A stretch of DNA of 64,000 nucleotides, from the NCBI RefSeq assembly GCF_037977235.1, contig NZ_CP150276.1, positions 372,001 through 436,000 of the forward strand, given 5' to 3'. The number at the start of each line of letters is the position of its first letter. Position 1 is the first letter of the stretch. Below, one piece after another: positions 35,473 through 45,624 of the stretch. The position numbers were made by a program, and so were the translations under genes. A model generated the notes under the pieces. That model saw nothing but the letters and a program-made list of their open reading frames with translations, was not told where the DNA came from and ran no database searches. The stretch is from Paenibacillus sp. FSL K6-0276 (GTDB lineage: Bacteria; Bacillota; Bacilli; Paenibacillales; Paenibacillaceae).

Positions 35473-36401
35473 AGCAGTGTTGGAAGCAATGTCCTCCAAG
35501 TATTCGAGGATAAGCCGCTAGATTATGAAGCTTGGGATATCGATATTTTCTATCAGGAGAAAATGACTGAAATCTCGCAGCTTGATGAATGGGAAATGGT
35601 CGAGAACGGTCCGCTACGGGCTGTCTTGCGTATGACCTGGACGTATCATCTCTCGACGATTACTCAGCATATTATTTTCTACCGCGATACGGCTAGAATT
35701 GACTTCCGTACAGTAATGGACTGGCATGGGCATAATCAACTGCTGAAAGCGGCATTTCCAGTCGATATTCATGCCTTGGAGGCTACCTACGATATTCAGT
35801 TCGGCAATGTTAAGCGGCCGACACACTGGAATACGAGCTGGGATTATGCTCGTTTCGAGACGGTTGGTCACCAGTGGCCGATGTCAGCGAGAAAGGGGAT
35901 GGCGTAGCCTTGCTCAATGACTGCAAATACGGTTATGACATCAAAGACAGCGTGCTGCGGCTGACACTGCTTAAATCAGCCGTTCACCCCCATCCAGATC
36001 AGGATCAGGGCCGTCATACCTTCACTTACGCACTCTATCCGCATACCGGCGATTTTGTGGAGGGCGGAGTTGTCCAAGAGGCCTGGGAGTTGAATAATAC
36101 CCTGCGTTTCGTACCGGGAGAAATGGAAGGGGAGCCACTATTCTCTATCGAAGGTGAGCATGTGCTAGTTGATGCTATAAAGCGTTCGGAGGATGGGGTG
36201 TATGTGCTGCTACGCCTGCATGAATATGCTGGTTCACGAAAGCAGGTGAGTGTGAAGAGCGCGTACCCTATTTCGTCTTGGCAGGAATGTAATTTGATGG
36301 AGGAGTCGCAGGAAGCGTGGCGGGAGGAAGAGTTGGCATTCCAGATCAAGCCCTACGAGATTAGAACCTTTAGAATAAATATGGGAAGGGCTCAACAATG
36401 A
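35473..36401 (+). pseudogene. GH38 alpha-mannosidase, C-terminal remnant with frameshift
   Basis: Only the last third of a GH38 alpha-mannosidase remains. The frame starting after a stop at 35470 reads VLQVFEDKPLDYEAWDIDIF then AVLRMTWTYHLSTITQ and RIDFRTVMDWHGHNQLLK. It shifts near 35876, where CAGTGGCC appears to have lost one G; the continuation is ADVSEKGDGVALLNDCKYGY to the stop at 36399. The catalytic N-terminal domain is absent, so the gene is dead. No start signal is visible. The remnant lies between the OFA transporter and the iol genes. Confidence 0.85.
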
Positions 36402-36471
36402 GAGGAAGCCCCAATGGGGTAGTTCAATTCAGCTGTAATTAAAATGCAATTTAAAATGGGGAAATATTTAC

Positions 36472-36528
36472 TTGTAGCCTTGGTGGTGTGTGGAGTATAC
36501 TAATCACGAGAGGGTTAAGCGCTTAACC
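36472..36528 (+). promoter_or_regulatory. iolG-iolB promoter with LacI-type operator
   Basis: TTGTAG (36472-36477), 18-bp spacer, TATACT (36496-36501). The perfect 16-bp palindrome GGTTAAGCGCTTAACC (36513-36528) covers the start of transcription. The same operator occurs before iolC. Confidence 0.85.
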
Positions 36529-36547
36529 TTGGGGAGGATAAGTGAAA

Positions 36548-37585
36548 ATGGTAAATCCAATCGTAGTAGGTATTATTGGCGCAGGCAGAATCGGCCGCCT
36601 TCATGCAGATAATCTGCGTATGATGCCATTATTTAAACTAAAATCTATTTCTGAGGCTGTAATAGGTGAGGAATTGTTGGTCTGGGCGGAAAGCCGGAAC
36701 CTTGGCTCCATATTTGTGAGCGGGGAAGATATACTGAATGATCCTGAGATCGAAGCGGTGTTTATCTGTACACCAACGGATTCCCATGCATACTGGATCG
36801 AGCAGGCTGCCCGCGCTAAAAAGCATATTTTTTGCGAGAAGCCGATCAGCCTGTCATCGGCGCAGACAAGCAAGGCATTGCAGACTGTAAAGGAAGAGGG
36901 CGTCTTACTTCAGGTCGGATTCAACCGTCGGATGGACCCGAATTTTCGCAGACTCAAGCAGCTGGTTGAGTCGGGGGAGCTGGGCAGCCCACAAATTGTG
37001 AAGATTACATCGCGTGATCCGCAGCCTCCGGGCGAGGCTTACGTACGTTCTTCTGGTGGAATGTTTATGGATATGACGATTCATGATTTTGATATGGCTC
37101 GCTACCTGATGGGTGAGGAAGTGGCTGAAGTGTATACCCGGGGCGCCAATCTGATTGATCCGATGTTCGGACGCAACGGAGATGTAGACACGGCAGTCAT
37201 TACACTGACCTTTGCTAGCGGAGCAATCTGCGTTATTGATAACAGTCGGAAGGCTGTATATGGCTATGATCAACGGGTGGAAGTGTTCGGTTCCGGCGGT
37301 TCGGCCGTCGCCGATAACTGCCGCCCGACAACTGTGGAAGTATCCACAGCCGCTTCGGTCACGCGCGATCAGCCACTTCATTTTTTCCTTGAGCGGTATA
37401 ACCAAGCATTCTCGGAAGAGATTTCCGCGTTCGCCCGGGCAATCCGCCTGCAAGAACCGATTATTTGCAGCGGTCTTGACGGACAGCAAGCAGAACGGAT
37501 TGCCGAAGCTGCGAAAGAATCGCACCTGACCGGGCTTCCGGTCAAGCTGACTCATTGTGCCGGAGAGAAAGTATCGGCAATGTAG
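36548..37585 (+). CDS. iolG: Inositol 2-dehydrogenase
   Basis: A 345-residue Gfo/Idh/MocA oxidoreductase that oxidises myo-inositol to scyllo-inosose with NAD+. Rossmann motif VGIIGAGRIGRLHADNL, catalytic Lys in HIFCEKPISL (about 97), and active-site FMDMTIHDFDMARYLMGEE (about 175). ATG 36548 has GGAGG 10 bp upstream; a GTG at 36542 is only 4 bp away from it. First gene of the iolGB unit. Confidence 0.93.
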   Translation: MVNPIVVGIIGAGRIGRLHADNLRMMPLFKLKSISEAVIGEELLVWAESRNLGSIFVSGEDILNDPEIEAVFICTPTDSHAYWIEQAARAKKHIFCEKPISLSSAQTSKALQTVKEEGVLLQVGFNRRMDPNFRRLKQLVESGELGSPQIVKITSRDPQPPGEAYVRSSGGMFMDMTIHDFDMARYLMGEEVAEVYTRGANLIDPMFGRNGDVDTAVITLTFASGAICVIDNSRKAVYGYDQRVEVFGSGGSAVADNCRPTTVEVSTAASVTRDQPLHFFLERYNQAFSEEISAFARAIRLQEPIICSGLDGQQAERIAEAAKESHLTGLPVKLTHCAGEKVSAM

Positions 37586-37624
37586 GTTTTGTAAGCGGCT
37601 GCATACCATGAAGACGGGGGGGCT

Positions 37625-38461
37625 ATGAAAGTGTCCAAATTACTCATAAAGGGAAGACCGCCTGGCAAGGATGGACTGGTGGCGGCAGTGAGCAAGGAGA
37701 GTGCCGGGTGGAAGTATGTAGGTTTTGAAGTGTATCAGTTGCAGGCTGGTGATACTCTGAACCGCAGTACGGAAGGGAATGAAATCTGCCTTGTACTATT
37801 AGCGGGGAAGGCGAACGTAAGGGCGGATGGTCAATTGTTCACTGACATCGGAGAGCGCATGTCTGTGTTTGAGGATATGCCTCCTTATGCGGTATATATT
37901 CCGGCTGGAGGAAGGTATGGAGTTACAGCTTTGACGGAACTGGAGCTTGCCGTCTGTCTTGCACCGGGGACGGGCAAATACGGGCCGCGTCTGATCGCTC
38001 CATCCGATGCAGTGGTTGAGGATCGCGGCTTTGGCAGCATGTCGCGCCGGGTGACCAACATTCTTCCTGAGCAAAGTGAGGCCGAGAGTCTGCTTGTCGT
38101 AGAGGTGCGCACGGACGGTGGGAATTGGTCCAGTTATCCTCCGCACAAACATGATCAGGAGAATCTACCGGGGGAGTCGTATCTGGAAGAGACTTACTAC
38201 CACCGGTTAAATCCTGCCCATGGTTTTGTAGTGCAGCGGGTGTACAATGATGACCGTAGTCTCGATGAAACAATGTCTGTGCCCGACCGCAGCATCGTGC
38301 TGGTTCCGGAGGGCTATCATCCGGTGTCCGCGCCACCGGGCTATGATTCATATTATCTTAATGTGATGGCGGGTCCGGTCCGTACTTGGGCCTTCCACAA
38401 TGAGCCGGATCATGAATGGCTATTTAGGACGAAGCAGCACAGACATGACGAGCGGGAATAA
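37625..38461 (+). CDS. iolB: 5-deoxy-glucuronate isomerase
   Basis: A 278-residue KduI/IolB bicupin that converts 5-deoxy-D-glucuronate to 5-dehydro-2-deoxygluconate. Motifs: SRRVTNILPE, GGNWSSYPPHKHDQENLPGE with the metal His pair, LEETYYHRLNP, and the second His set in VLVPEGYHPVSAPPGYDSYY. Lies 39 bp after iolG; RBS GGGGGG precedes ATG 37625. Followed by a strong terminator. Confidence 0.95.
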   Translation: MKVSKLLIKGRPPGKDGLVAAVSKESAGWKYVGFEVYQLQAGDTLNRSTEGNEICLVLLAGKANVRADGQLFTDIGERMSVFEDMPPYAVYIPAGGRYGVTALTELELAVCLAPGTGKYGPRLIAPSDAVVEDRGFGSMSRRVTNILPEQSEAESLLVVEVRTDGGNWSSYPPHKHDQENLPGESYLEETYYHRLNPAHGFVVQRVYNDDRSLDETMSVPDRSIVLVPEGYHPVSAPPGYDSYYLNVMAGPVRTWAFHNEPDHEWLFRTKQHRHDERE

Positions 38462-38472
38462 GCAAGCGCAAT

Positions 38473-38500
38473 AGGGGCCTCCGCATGGCGGAGGCCCTCT
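38473..38500 (+). terminator. Terminator after iolB
   Basis: GGGGCCTCCGC/GCGGAGGCCC arms around ATG, then CTCTCTTG. Confidence 0.8.
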
Positions 38501-38574
38501 CTTGTGCATTTATTTTTCTCTGAAATTATTCACCAAACATTAGCCGCATTGGACAAGCATTTGGTATCGCTGAA

Positions 38575-38603
38575 TAGACACCACTGGGTGAGTTCTCTAT
38601 AAT
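38575..38603 (+). promoter_or_regulatory. Promoter of the LacI-type regulator gene
   Basis: TAGACA (38575-38580), 17-bp spacer, TATAAT (38598-38603). Transcription should begin near 38610, too close to an ATG at 38620 for an RBS, which supports ATG 38647. Confidence 0.6.
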
Positions 38604-38646
38604 CGAGGAATAAGATTGCATGAACGCAAAGGCGGGCTTACTGACG

Positions 38647-39654
38647 ATGAAACCTACAATATATGATGTGGCACGGGAAGCGGGAGTCTCCATCGCTACA
38701 GTGTCCAAGGTGTTGAACAAGAGCGGGAGAATCAGTGACAAGACACGGGAGAAGGTTAACCGGATCATGGAAGAGCTGAACTACCGGCCGAGCCTGGTGG
38801 CCTCTGCGCTGACGAGCAGGCGGACGGGAACCATCGGACTGATGATTCCCGATATCGCCAACCCCTTCTTTGCAGAGGCGGCCCGTAGCATTGAGGATTA
38901 TGCACAGGAGCAAGGAAGCGACTTAATCGTGTGCAGTACCGATCGGAGCGACGAGAAGGCGGACAGGTATATTTCGCTGCTCTTGCGCAAAAGAGTGGAT
39001 GGCCTGATTATTGCTTCTCATACCGGAAGTACGGACATGATCCGCCATCTGCTGGCCGACCAAGTGCCGTTAGTGTTGTTCTCGGCCGATATCCGGATCA
39101 TTGAGAGCAACAGTGTCACTGTGGATGACTATAAGGGAGGCTATCAGGCGACGGAATATTTACTGTCCTTGGGACATCGCAGACTAGGCATCATCTCCGA
39201 CAATCTGCCAGGGAGCAAGCTGCGCGCTGAGGGCTTCCTAGATGCGCTGAAGGCGGCGGGTGTTCCGTTTGATAATCCGGTCAATATCATACATACATCG
39301 GCCACACTGGAGAATGGACGCAAGGCGGCAGCCGCGATGTTGAGTCAGGCGGAAGACCGACCGACCGCTATATTTGCCTGCAACGATCTACTCGCGATCG
39401 GGGTAATGAAGGAGGCGCGCAGCGCAGGGTTGTCGATTCCTCTTGATCTGTCCGTAGTGGGTTTTGACAATACGATGCTGGCTGAAATCTGCCATCCTAC
39501 CTTGACCAGTATTGCCCAGCCTTTGCGTGAGATGACGGAGCAAGCAATGATTCTGCTGAACGAATCCATCGTTAATCCCTCTAGTCCCAAGCGCAAGATT
39601 ATGCTGATGCCGGAGTTGATTGTCCGTCATTCCACGGGTCCTGCGCCGCTTTAA
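38647..39654 (+). CDS. LacI-family regulator of the inositol genes
   Basis: A 335-residue repressor. Helix-turn-helix plus hinge: TIYDVAREAGVSIATVSKVL, NYRPSLVASAL. Periplasmic-binding-like effector domain with TIGLMIPDIANPFFAEAARS, RVDGLIIASH, VDDYKGGYQATEYLLSLGHR and IFACNDLLAIGVMKEA. ATG 38647 is preferred (SD-like AAAGGCGGG 11 bp upstream, longer leader); ATG 38620 would add nine residues. It lies between iolGB and iolCADE, both of which carry LacI-type palindromes, so it is the likely inositol repressor. B. subtilis instead uses the DeoR-type IolR. Confidence 0.9.
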   Translation: MKPTIYDVAREAGVSIATVSKVLNKSGRISDKTREKVNRIMEELNYRPSLVASALTSRRTGTIGLMIPDIANPFFAEAARSIEDYAQEQGSDLIVCSTDRSDEKADRYISLLLRKRVDGLIIASHTGSTDMIRHLLADQVPLVLFSADIRIIESNSVTVDDYKGGYQATEYLLSLGHRRLGIISDNLPGSKLRAEGFLDALKAAGVPFDNPVNIIHTSATLENGRKAAAAMLSQAEDRPTAIFACNDLLAIGVMKEARSAGLSIPLDLSVVGFDNTMLAEICHPTLTSIAQPLREMTEQAMILLNESIVNPSSPKRKIMLMPELIVRHSTGPAPL

Positions 39655-39678
39655 GTGGCAATGGAATTTGCGCAAACA

Positions 39679-39720
39679 TTAAGAAAGTATAAGTTGCACA
39701 ATATATATCCCTTATATTAT
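39679..39720. repeat. Left-half fragment of the two-hairpin repeat, copy E
   Basis: TTAAGAAAGTATAAGTTGCA and CTTATAT-type end match the first 45 bp of copies A-C; the right half is absent or unrecognisable. Confidence 0.6.
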
Positions 39721-39829
39721 CTGTTATCTGAAGACTTGTTCACCCGCTGCTTTCTGTCGGTGGACTGGTCTTTTGTTGCTTGATTTCTGGTCAGTATCCC
39801 CCAATCGCTACTTCGCTTAAACTTCAGGA

Positions 39830-39886
39830 TTGCAAAACCTTAAATTCTAAACTATACTTAATGTAAATTTGGTTAAGCGCTTACCC
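39830..39886 (+). promoter_or_regulatory. iolC operon promoter with LacI-type operator
   Basis: TTGCAA (39830-39835), 17-bp spacer, TATACT (39853-39858), then GGTTAAGCGCTTACCC (39871-39886), the iolG operator with one mismatch at nearly the same distance from the -10 box. The rest of 39655-39989 has no gene. Confidence 0.85.
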
Positions 39887-39989
39887 CACCTCACCCCATT
39901 AATGGTTGCTTCTCATAAATACCCAGAGCTTTGTTTGATCCTTTTTCATGAATCCATTTCACTGAAGTTTTTTTCAAGGAGGCGTCACT

Positions 39990-41000
39990 ATGAACGATTT
40001 GCAGTTCGATCCTACCCGGCCGCTGGATTTAATCGCTGTTGGTAGGCTCTGTATTGACTTGAATGCCAATGAAACCGGAAGACCGATGGAAGAGACGATG
40101 ACGTTTACCAAATATGTCGGCGGATCTCCCGCCAATATCGTGATCGGCGCAGCGCGGCTAGGAATGAACACTGGTTTCATCGGCAAGATCGCGGATGATC
40201 AAATGGGGCTTTTTATCCGAACCTATTTGCAGCAGAATGGCATTGACGACAGTCAGGTGAGCGTTGACCGGACAGGCGCGGTGACTGGACTTGCTTTTAC
40301 TGAAATACGGAGCCCTCAGGAATGTAGTATTCTGATGTACCGGGACCATGTGGCGGATTTGCTACTGGATACCGAAGAGATCTCAGAAGATTACATCCGA
40401 AAGTCTAAAGCGCTGCTGATCTCAGGCACCGCATTGGCACAAAGCCCGTCCCGTGAAGCCGTGTTTGTCACGCTGGAATTTGCCCGGAAGCATAATGTCA
40501 CTGTATTTTTTGATCTGGATTATCGTCCATATACCTGGAAGTCAGCCGCAGAAACAGCGGTTTATTATAACCTAGCAGCTGAGAAATGCGATTGTATCAT
40601 TGGCACTCGTGAGGAATTTAATATGATGGAGAACTTGTACAATGAGACAGATGCTGACGATGAAGCAACGGCAGATCGCTGGTTCTCGCACCAAGCGAAG
40701 CTAGTCGTCATCAAGCATGGAGGAAGCGGGTCAATCTCCTATACGGCGGACGGACAAAAGCACCAGAGTGGTATTTTTCCTACGAAGGTATTGAAGACGT
40801 TTGGTGCAGGTGATTCTTACGCTTCGGCCTTTATCCACAGTCTAATGCGAGGTGAAAGCGTTAGCGATGCCATGAGACGTGGCAGTGCCTCCGCATCCAT
40901 CGTCATCTCACGTCATAGCTGCTCCGATGCAATGCCAACTTTAGATGAATTGGAAGCGTTCTTATTAACTAATGAGGAAATCGTCTCAGGGGCTGAGTAA
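39990..41000 (+). CDS. iolC: 5-dehydro-2-deoxygluconokinase
   Basis: A 336-residue PfkB-family sugar kinase. PfkB signature 1 region is YVGGSPANIVIGAARLGMNT; the ATP/anion-hole signature with catalytic Asp is TFGAGDSYASAFIHSLMRGE (about 270). FFDLDYRPYTWKS is typical of IolC. Phosphorylates 5-dehydro-2-deoxygluconate. CAAGGAGGCG lies 7 bp before ATG 39990. First gene of iolC-iolA-iolD-iolE. The usual aldolase iolJ is not in this cluster. Confidence 0.95.
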   Translation: MNDLQFDPTRPLDLIAVGRLCIDLNANETGRPMEETMTFTKYVGGSPANIVIGAARLGMNTGFIGKIADDQMGLFIRTYLQQNGIDDSQVSVDRTGAVTGLAFTEIRSPQECSILMYRDHVADLLLDTEEISEDYIRKSKALLISGTALAQSPSREAVFVTLEFARKHNVTVFFDLDYRPYTWKSAAETAVYYNLAAEKCDCIIGTREEFNMMENLYNETDADDEATADRWFSHQAKLVVIKHGGSGSISYTADGQKHQSGIFPTKVLKTFGAGDSYASAFIHSLMRGESVSDAMRRGSASASIVISRHSCSDAMPTLDELEAFLLTNEEIVSGAE

Positions 41001-41107
41001 TCAGACGGCAGTATCAGAGAACACTAATTCAGTCACTATAGCAATCATTAACATGGTAGCAACAACATTTGCACCAATACATCACTAGAGTCGAAGGAGT
41101 GGGTAGG

Positions 41108-42568
41108 ATGGAACAGCAAAACGTACAGGTTCTGCACAATTATATTGACGGGCAATGGGTAGAAGCAGCCACGAAGCAGACAGATCCGGTGTATAATCCG
41201 GCCTCGGGTGAGGAATTAGCCAGAGTTCCACTGTCCGGCAGAGAAGATGTAGACCGGGCTGTGGCGGCAGCGAAGGTGGCTTTTGCAGGATGGTCCAAAA
41301 CGCCGGTGCCGCGAAGAGCACGGATCTTGTTCAAATACCAGCAGCTTTTGGTGGAGCATTGGGATGAACTGGCGAGAACGATTACGCTGGAGAACGGAAA
41401 AAGCTTTAAGGAAGCCTACGGAGAAGTCCAACGCGGCATCGAGTGTGTGGAATTCGCGGCTGGTGCGCCGACGCTGATGATGGGCCGGCAGCTGCCGGAT
41501 ATCGCGACAGGCATTGAGTCCGGAATGTATCGCTATCCCATCGGTGTGATTGGTGGGATCACTCCATTTAACTTTCCGATGATGGTACCCTGCTGGATGT
41601 TCCCGCTAGCTATTGCCTGTGGTAATACCTTTGTGCTGAAGCCCTCCGAACGTACACCGCTGCTGGCGGCGCGTTTAGTGGAACTGATGACGGAAGCCGG
41701 ACTTCCGAAAGGAGTGCTCAATGTAGTTAACGGAGCACATGATGTTGTAAACGGGCTGCTAGAGCATCCGGATGTTAAAGCGATTTCCTTCGTTGGCTCG
41801 CAGCCGGTAGCTGAGTATGTATATAAGAAGGGAACAGCACATTTGAAGCGAGTTCAGGCGTTGGCAGGAGCGAAGAATCATTCCATCGTGCTTGCTGATG
41901 CGAACCTTGAAGCTTCGGCATCGCAGATTGTTAACGCTGCTTTCGGCTCTGCCGGAGAGCGCTGCATGGCTTGCTCCGTGGTAACGGTGCAGGAAGAGGT
42001 CGCGGATGAGTTAATCTCGATTCTGCTGCGTGAATGTGACAGTATGATCATTGGCAACGGCCTGAGTGAAGACACGTTTCTTGGACCGGTTATCCGCCAA
42101 AATCATAAGGACAAAACGGTTGCTTATATCGAACAGGGTGTAGCTGAGGGAGCGAAGTTGCTCAGGGATGGCCGAGAGGACGCCGCTGTGAAGGGACAGG
42201 GTTATTTTATCGGACCGACGGTTTTCGATGGGGTGACCCAGGAAATGAAGATCTGGCAGGAGGAAATTTTCGCACCCGTCCTTGCGGTGATCCGCGTTAA
42301 GGATGTGGAGGAGGCGGTTGAAGTCGCCAATGCGTCGCGGTTTGCTAACGGAGCCTGCATTTTTACGAACGATGGCGGGAAAGTGCGCTATTTCCGGGAG
42401 TATATCGAGTCAGGCATGCTTGGTGTCAATGTCGGCGTGCCAGCACCGATGGCCTTCTTCCCTTTCTCCGGCTGGAAGGATTCCTTTTACGGCGATCTTC
42501 ATGCGAATGGAAGCGACGGAATCGAATTTTATACACGTAAAAAAGTCGTTACTGCCCGCTGGCAATAA
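41108..42568 (+). CDS. iolA: Methylmalonate-semialdehyde dehydrogenase (CoA acylating)
   Basis: A 486-residue aldehyde dehydrogenase that turns malonic semialdehyde into acetyl-CoA at the end of inositol breakdown. Catalytic Cys in [13 protein letters not shown] (about 284); no general-base Glu at the usual ALDH site, where it reads [12 protein letters not shown], the CoA-dependent MMSDH pattern. [17 protein letters not shown] near the end is a family hallmark. ATG 41108 is chosen because GAAGGAG precedes it; a TTG at 41069 has none. Confidence 0.95.
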   Translation: MEQQNVQVLHNYIDGQWVEAATKQTDPVYNPASGEELARVPLSGREDVDRAVAAAKVAFAGWSKTPVPRRARILFKYQQLLVEHWDELARTITLENGKSFKEAYGEVQRGIECVEFAAGAPTLMMGRQLPDIATGIESGMYRYPIGVIGGITPFNFPMMVPCWMFPLAIACGNTFVLKPSERTPLLAARLVELMTEAGLPKGVLNVVNGAHDVVNGLLEHPDVKAISFVGSQPVAEYVYKKGTAHLKRVQALAGAKNHSIVLADANLEASASQIVNAAFGSAGERCMACSVVTVQEEVADELISILLRECDSMIIGNGLSEDTFLGPVIRQNHKDKTVAYIEQGVAEGAKLLRDGREDAAVKGQGYFIGPTVFDGVTQEMKIWQEEIFAPVLAVIRVKDVEEAVEVANASRFANGACIFTNDGGKVRYFREYIESGMLGVNVGVPAPMAFFPFSGWKDSFYGDLHANGSDGIEFYTRKKVVTARWQ

Positions 42569-42593
42569 CAACAGACGAAGGGGGGGGATTTAT

Positions 42594-44549
42594 GTGGATA
42601 CGGTCAGATTAACGACGGCGCAGGCGCTGGTGAAATTTCTAGATCAGCAATATGTAGACTTTGGCGAAGGAGCGGAGCGTTTCGTACACGGTATATTCAC
42701 CGTTTTCGGTCATGGCAATGTCCTCGGCTTGGGTCAGGCGCTGCAGGAAGCACCAGGTGCATTGACGGTCTACCAGGGGAGAAACGAGCAGGGAATGGTT
42801 CATGCAGCAACTGCGTTCGCCAAGCAGAATCGCAGGCGGAAGATTATGGCCTGCACCGCCTCGGTGGGTCCGGGAGCGGCCAACATGCTGACGGCCGCCG
42901 CCACCGCGACAGCGAATCAGATTCCGGTGCTACTGCTGCCTGGTGACACATTTGCTACCCGCCAGCCCGATCCAGTGCTACAGCAAATGGAGCATACCTA
43001 TAACCTGTCGATCACGGTCAACGACGCATTTAAAGCGGTGAGTAAATATTGGGATCGGATCTATCGACCGGAGCAGCTGATGTCGGCATTGCTGAATGCA
43101 ATGCGTGTGCTGACCGATCAGGCCGACACCGGAGCGGTTACGATCGCACTGCCACAGGATGTGCAAGGGGAAGCTTGGGACTATCCGATTGAGTTCTTCC
43201 GCAAGCGCATCCACCGGGTCGTTTCCCGTCTTCCCCGTCCAGATGAGATCGCCGCGGCGGCTGATCTTATTGCAGGTAAACAGCGACCTTTGCTGGTCTG
43301 CGGTGGAGGAGTCCGGTATGCGAATGCTGGAGCGGACTTACGTGCTTTTGCCGAGAAATTCGCCATCCCGTTCGGCGAAACGCAGGCTGGAAAAAGTGCA
43401 GTGGCAAGCGATTGTGCCTACAATCTCGGTGGTATAGGCGTTACCGGCAATGGCAGTGCCAATGTCCTGGCCACAGAAGCGGATCTGGTGATCGGTGTTG
43501 GCACTCGGTTTACGGACTTTACCACTGCTTCGAAGAGTCTGTTTGCGCATTCCGAAGTGGAGTTTCTGACGATCAATGCCTCTCCTTATCATGCTGCTAA
43601 ACTGGATGCTCTGGCTGTAGTCTGCGATGCTGCCGAAGGTTTGAAAGCACTGACGGAAGCCCTGGAGGAGCGCGGTTACCGTTCAGGATATACGGACGAA
43701 ATCGTGTCGGCAAGGAAGGTATGGGAAGTGGAAAGAGAGCGTCTCACAGGCGTGGAGTATCCGGTGAAGGAGGATGCGAACAGTGCTTCAGCTTCCTTTG
43801 TGCCCGAAATTGCCGGGCACTTGGATGACAAGCTTTCCGAGTATGCGGCGATGCTGAATACTTCTCTGACGCAAACACAAGTACTCGGGATACTCAATGA
43901 GCACCTCCCGAAAGATGCTATAGTCATTGGGGCCGCAGGCAGTCTGCCAGGTGATATGCAGCGGATGTGGAATTGCGCTGTGCCGGATACTTACCATATG
44001 GAATACGGTTTTTCGTGCATGGGTTATGAAATCTCCGGTGCACTCGGCGTGAAATTGGCTGAACCGGAACGGGAAGTATATGCGCTGGTAGGAGACGGTA
44101 GCTATCAAATGTTGCACTCTGAACTGGTGACAAGCCTTCAGGAGAACAAGAAAATTAACGTGATTCTGCTGGACAATGCTGGCTTCGGTTGTATTAACAA
44201 TTTGCAGATGGAGCAGGGTCTAAACAGCATGGCCACTGAATTTCGCTACCGCGGCCCGGAGGGCCAATTGAGTGGAGAACTGATGCACATAGATTATGCC
44301 GCCAGTGCCGCCGGTTATGGAGTCAAAACCTTCCGTGCGACGACGCCTGAACAGCTTCTAAACGCACTTGAGGAAGCTCGAATGCAAGAGCGGTCCACGC
44401 TGATCGACATCAAGGTGCTGCCAAAGACAATGACACATGGCTACGGAGCCTGGTGGCATGTCGGTGTACCGGAAGTGTCCAACAGTGAAGCGGTCCAAGC
44501 GGCCTATGAGCAGAAGCTTGGGCAGCTTGGAAAGGCGCGAAGTTATTAG
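42594..44549 (+). CDS. iolD: 3D-(3,5/4)-trihydroxycyclohexane-1,2-dione hydrolase
   Basis: A 651-residue thiamin-diphosphate enzyme that opens the cyclohexane ring in inositol breakdown. The N-terminal PYR domain has [19 protein letters not shown] with the catalytic Glu and [20 protein letters not shown]. The C-terminal ThDP-binding motif is [12 protein letters not shown]...[10 protein letters not shown]. The frame is open far upstream inside iolA, but GTG 42594 follows AGGGGGGGG and gives the normal IolD length; that start is used here. 25 bp after iolA. Confidence 0.94.
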   Translation: MDTVRLTTAQALVKFLDQQYVDFGEGAERFVHGIFTVFGHGNVLGLGQALQEAPGALTVYQGRNEQGMVHAATAFAKQNRRRKIMACTASVGPGAANMLTAAATATANQIPVLLLPGDTFATRQPDPVLQQMEHTYNLSITVNDAFKAVSKYWDRIYRPEQLMSALLNAMRVLTDQADTGAVTIALPQDVQGEAWDYPIEFFRKRIHRVVSRLPRPDEIAAAADLIAGKQRPLLVCGGGVRYANAGADLRAFAEKFAIPFGETQAGKSAVASDCAYNLGGIGVTGNGSANVLATEADLVIGVGTRFTDFTTASKSLFAHSEVEFLTINASPYHAAKLDALAVVCDAAEGLKALTEALEERGYRSGYTDEIVSARKVWEVERERLTGVEYPVKEDANSASASFVPEIAGHLDDKLSEYAAMLNTSLTQTQVLGILNEHLPKDAIVIGAAGSLPGDMQRMWNCAVPDTYHMEYGFSCMGYEISGALGVKLAEPEREVYALVGDGSYQMLHSELVTSLQENKKINVILLDNAGFGCINNLQMEQGLNSMATEFRYRGPEGQLSGELMHIDYAASAAGYGVKTFRATTPEQLLNALEEARMQERSTLIDIKVLPKTMTHGYGAWWHVGVPEVSNSEAVQAAYEQKLGQLGKARSY

Positions 44550-44585
44550 AATCTGTAATATTGTGAAACGGAAGGGGTAGAATCG

Positions 44586-45485
44586 ATGATGTTCAAAGAA
44601 CATGCGGTCAAGCTGGCGATTGCTCCCATCGCTTGGACCAATGATGATATGCCTGAACTGGGAAAGGACAATACCTTTGAACAGTGCATTAGCGAGATGG
44701 CACTTGCCGGGTTCCAGGGAAGTGAGGTAGGAAATAAATATCCACGCTCCCCGGAGCAGCTGCACCGGGCACTGGGACTTCGTGGACTTGAAATTGCTAG
44801 CGCCTGGTTCAGCGCGTATCTGACTGTGCGTCCGTATGAGGAGACAGCTGAGGCCTTTCGCGCGCACCGTGATTTTTTACATGTGATGGGGGCAAAAGTG
44901 ATTGTGGTTTCAGAGCAGGGGCGGAGCATTCAGGGGCAAATGGATACACCGCTGTTCGCTAATAAGCCTGTGTTCACGGAAGCAGAGTGGGTCACACTTG
45001 CTAATGGACTGAGTGGACTGGGTCGTCTGGCTGCCGAAAAAGATATGACACTTGTGTATCACCACCATATGGGGACTGGTATACAGACGGGGGCTGAAAT
45101 TGCCCAACTGATGAAACTTACGGAGCCCAGTGAGGTATCCCTACTGTTCGATACCGGTCATTTGGCCTTTGCCGGTGAGAATCCCTTGGAAGTGCTACGA
45201 GAGCATTTACCCCGGATTAAACATGTACATCTGAAAGATATACGTGCTGAGGTCACCCAGCGTGTCATGCAGGATCAGCTCAGCTTTCTGCAGGCTGTAA
45301 AAGCGGGAGCATTCACCGTACCTGGTGATGGCTGCATTTCGTTTGAAGAGATTTTCTCGGAATTGGCACAGCACTCCTATACAGGATGGTTCGTGGTCGA
45401 AGCGGAGCAGGACCCGGCGCTTGCAGATCCGTTAGAATATGCGATAAAGGCGCGCCGTTATATCAGGGATATCAGCGGTTTATAA
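44586..45485 (+). CDS. iolE: Inosose dehydratase
   Basis: A 299-residue TIM-barrel enzyme (AP-endonuclease 2 superfamily) that dehydrates scyllo-inosose. Motifs: KLAIAPIAWTNDDMPELG at the N-terminus, GFQGSEVGNKYP, VYHHHMGTGIQT (metal His), LLFDTGHLAFAG, KHVHLKDIR, and GWFVVEAEQDPALADP at the end, all standard for IolE. GGAAGGGG precedes ATG 44586. Last gene of the operon; no inositol transporter gene is in the cluster. Confidence 0.95.
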   Translation: MMFKEHAVKLAIAPIAWTNDDMPELGKDNTFEQCISEMALAGFQGSEVGNKYPRSPEQLHRALGLRGLEIASAWFSAYLTVRPYEETAEAFRAHRDFLHVMGAKVIVVSEQGRSIQGQMDTPLFANKPVFTEAEWVTLANGLSGLGRLAAEKDMTLVYHHHMGTGIQTGAEIAQLMKLTEPSEVSLLFDTGHLAFAGENPLEVLREHLPRIKHVHLKDIRAEVTQRVMQDQLSFLQAVKAGAFTVPGDGCISFEEIFSELAQHSYTGWFVVEAEQDPALADPLEYAIKARRYIRDISGL

Positions 45486-45532
45486 GTCAATGACTGGCAG
45501 TCAATCATTGTTTGACGGACGGGCAGATATAT

Positions 45533-45575
45533 ATGCGGGGTTGCACGGCTACAGCTGTGCGCACCCCGCATTTTT
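45533..45575 (+). terminator. Terminator after iolE
   Basis: ATGCGGGG (45533-45540) and CCCCGCAT (45564-45571) enclose a GCAC/GTGC inner stem, then TTTTT. Confidence 0.9.
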
Positions 45576-45624
45576 CAATATCTAATCAATGATAAGTTTA
45601 CTTTATACATAACTTCTTAATGTT

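Noticed and set aside
36905..37609. 234-codon minus-strand frame opposite iolG
   Set aside because: Entirely within a well-supported gene, and the translation has no recognisable domain.
42303..42593. Upstream extension of the iolD frame into iolA
   Set aside because: The region codes for the IolA C-terminus in another frame; GTG 42594 has a strong RBS and gives the normal IolD length.
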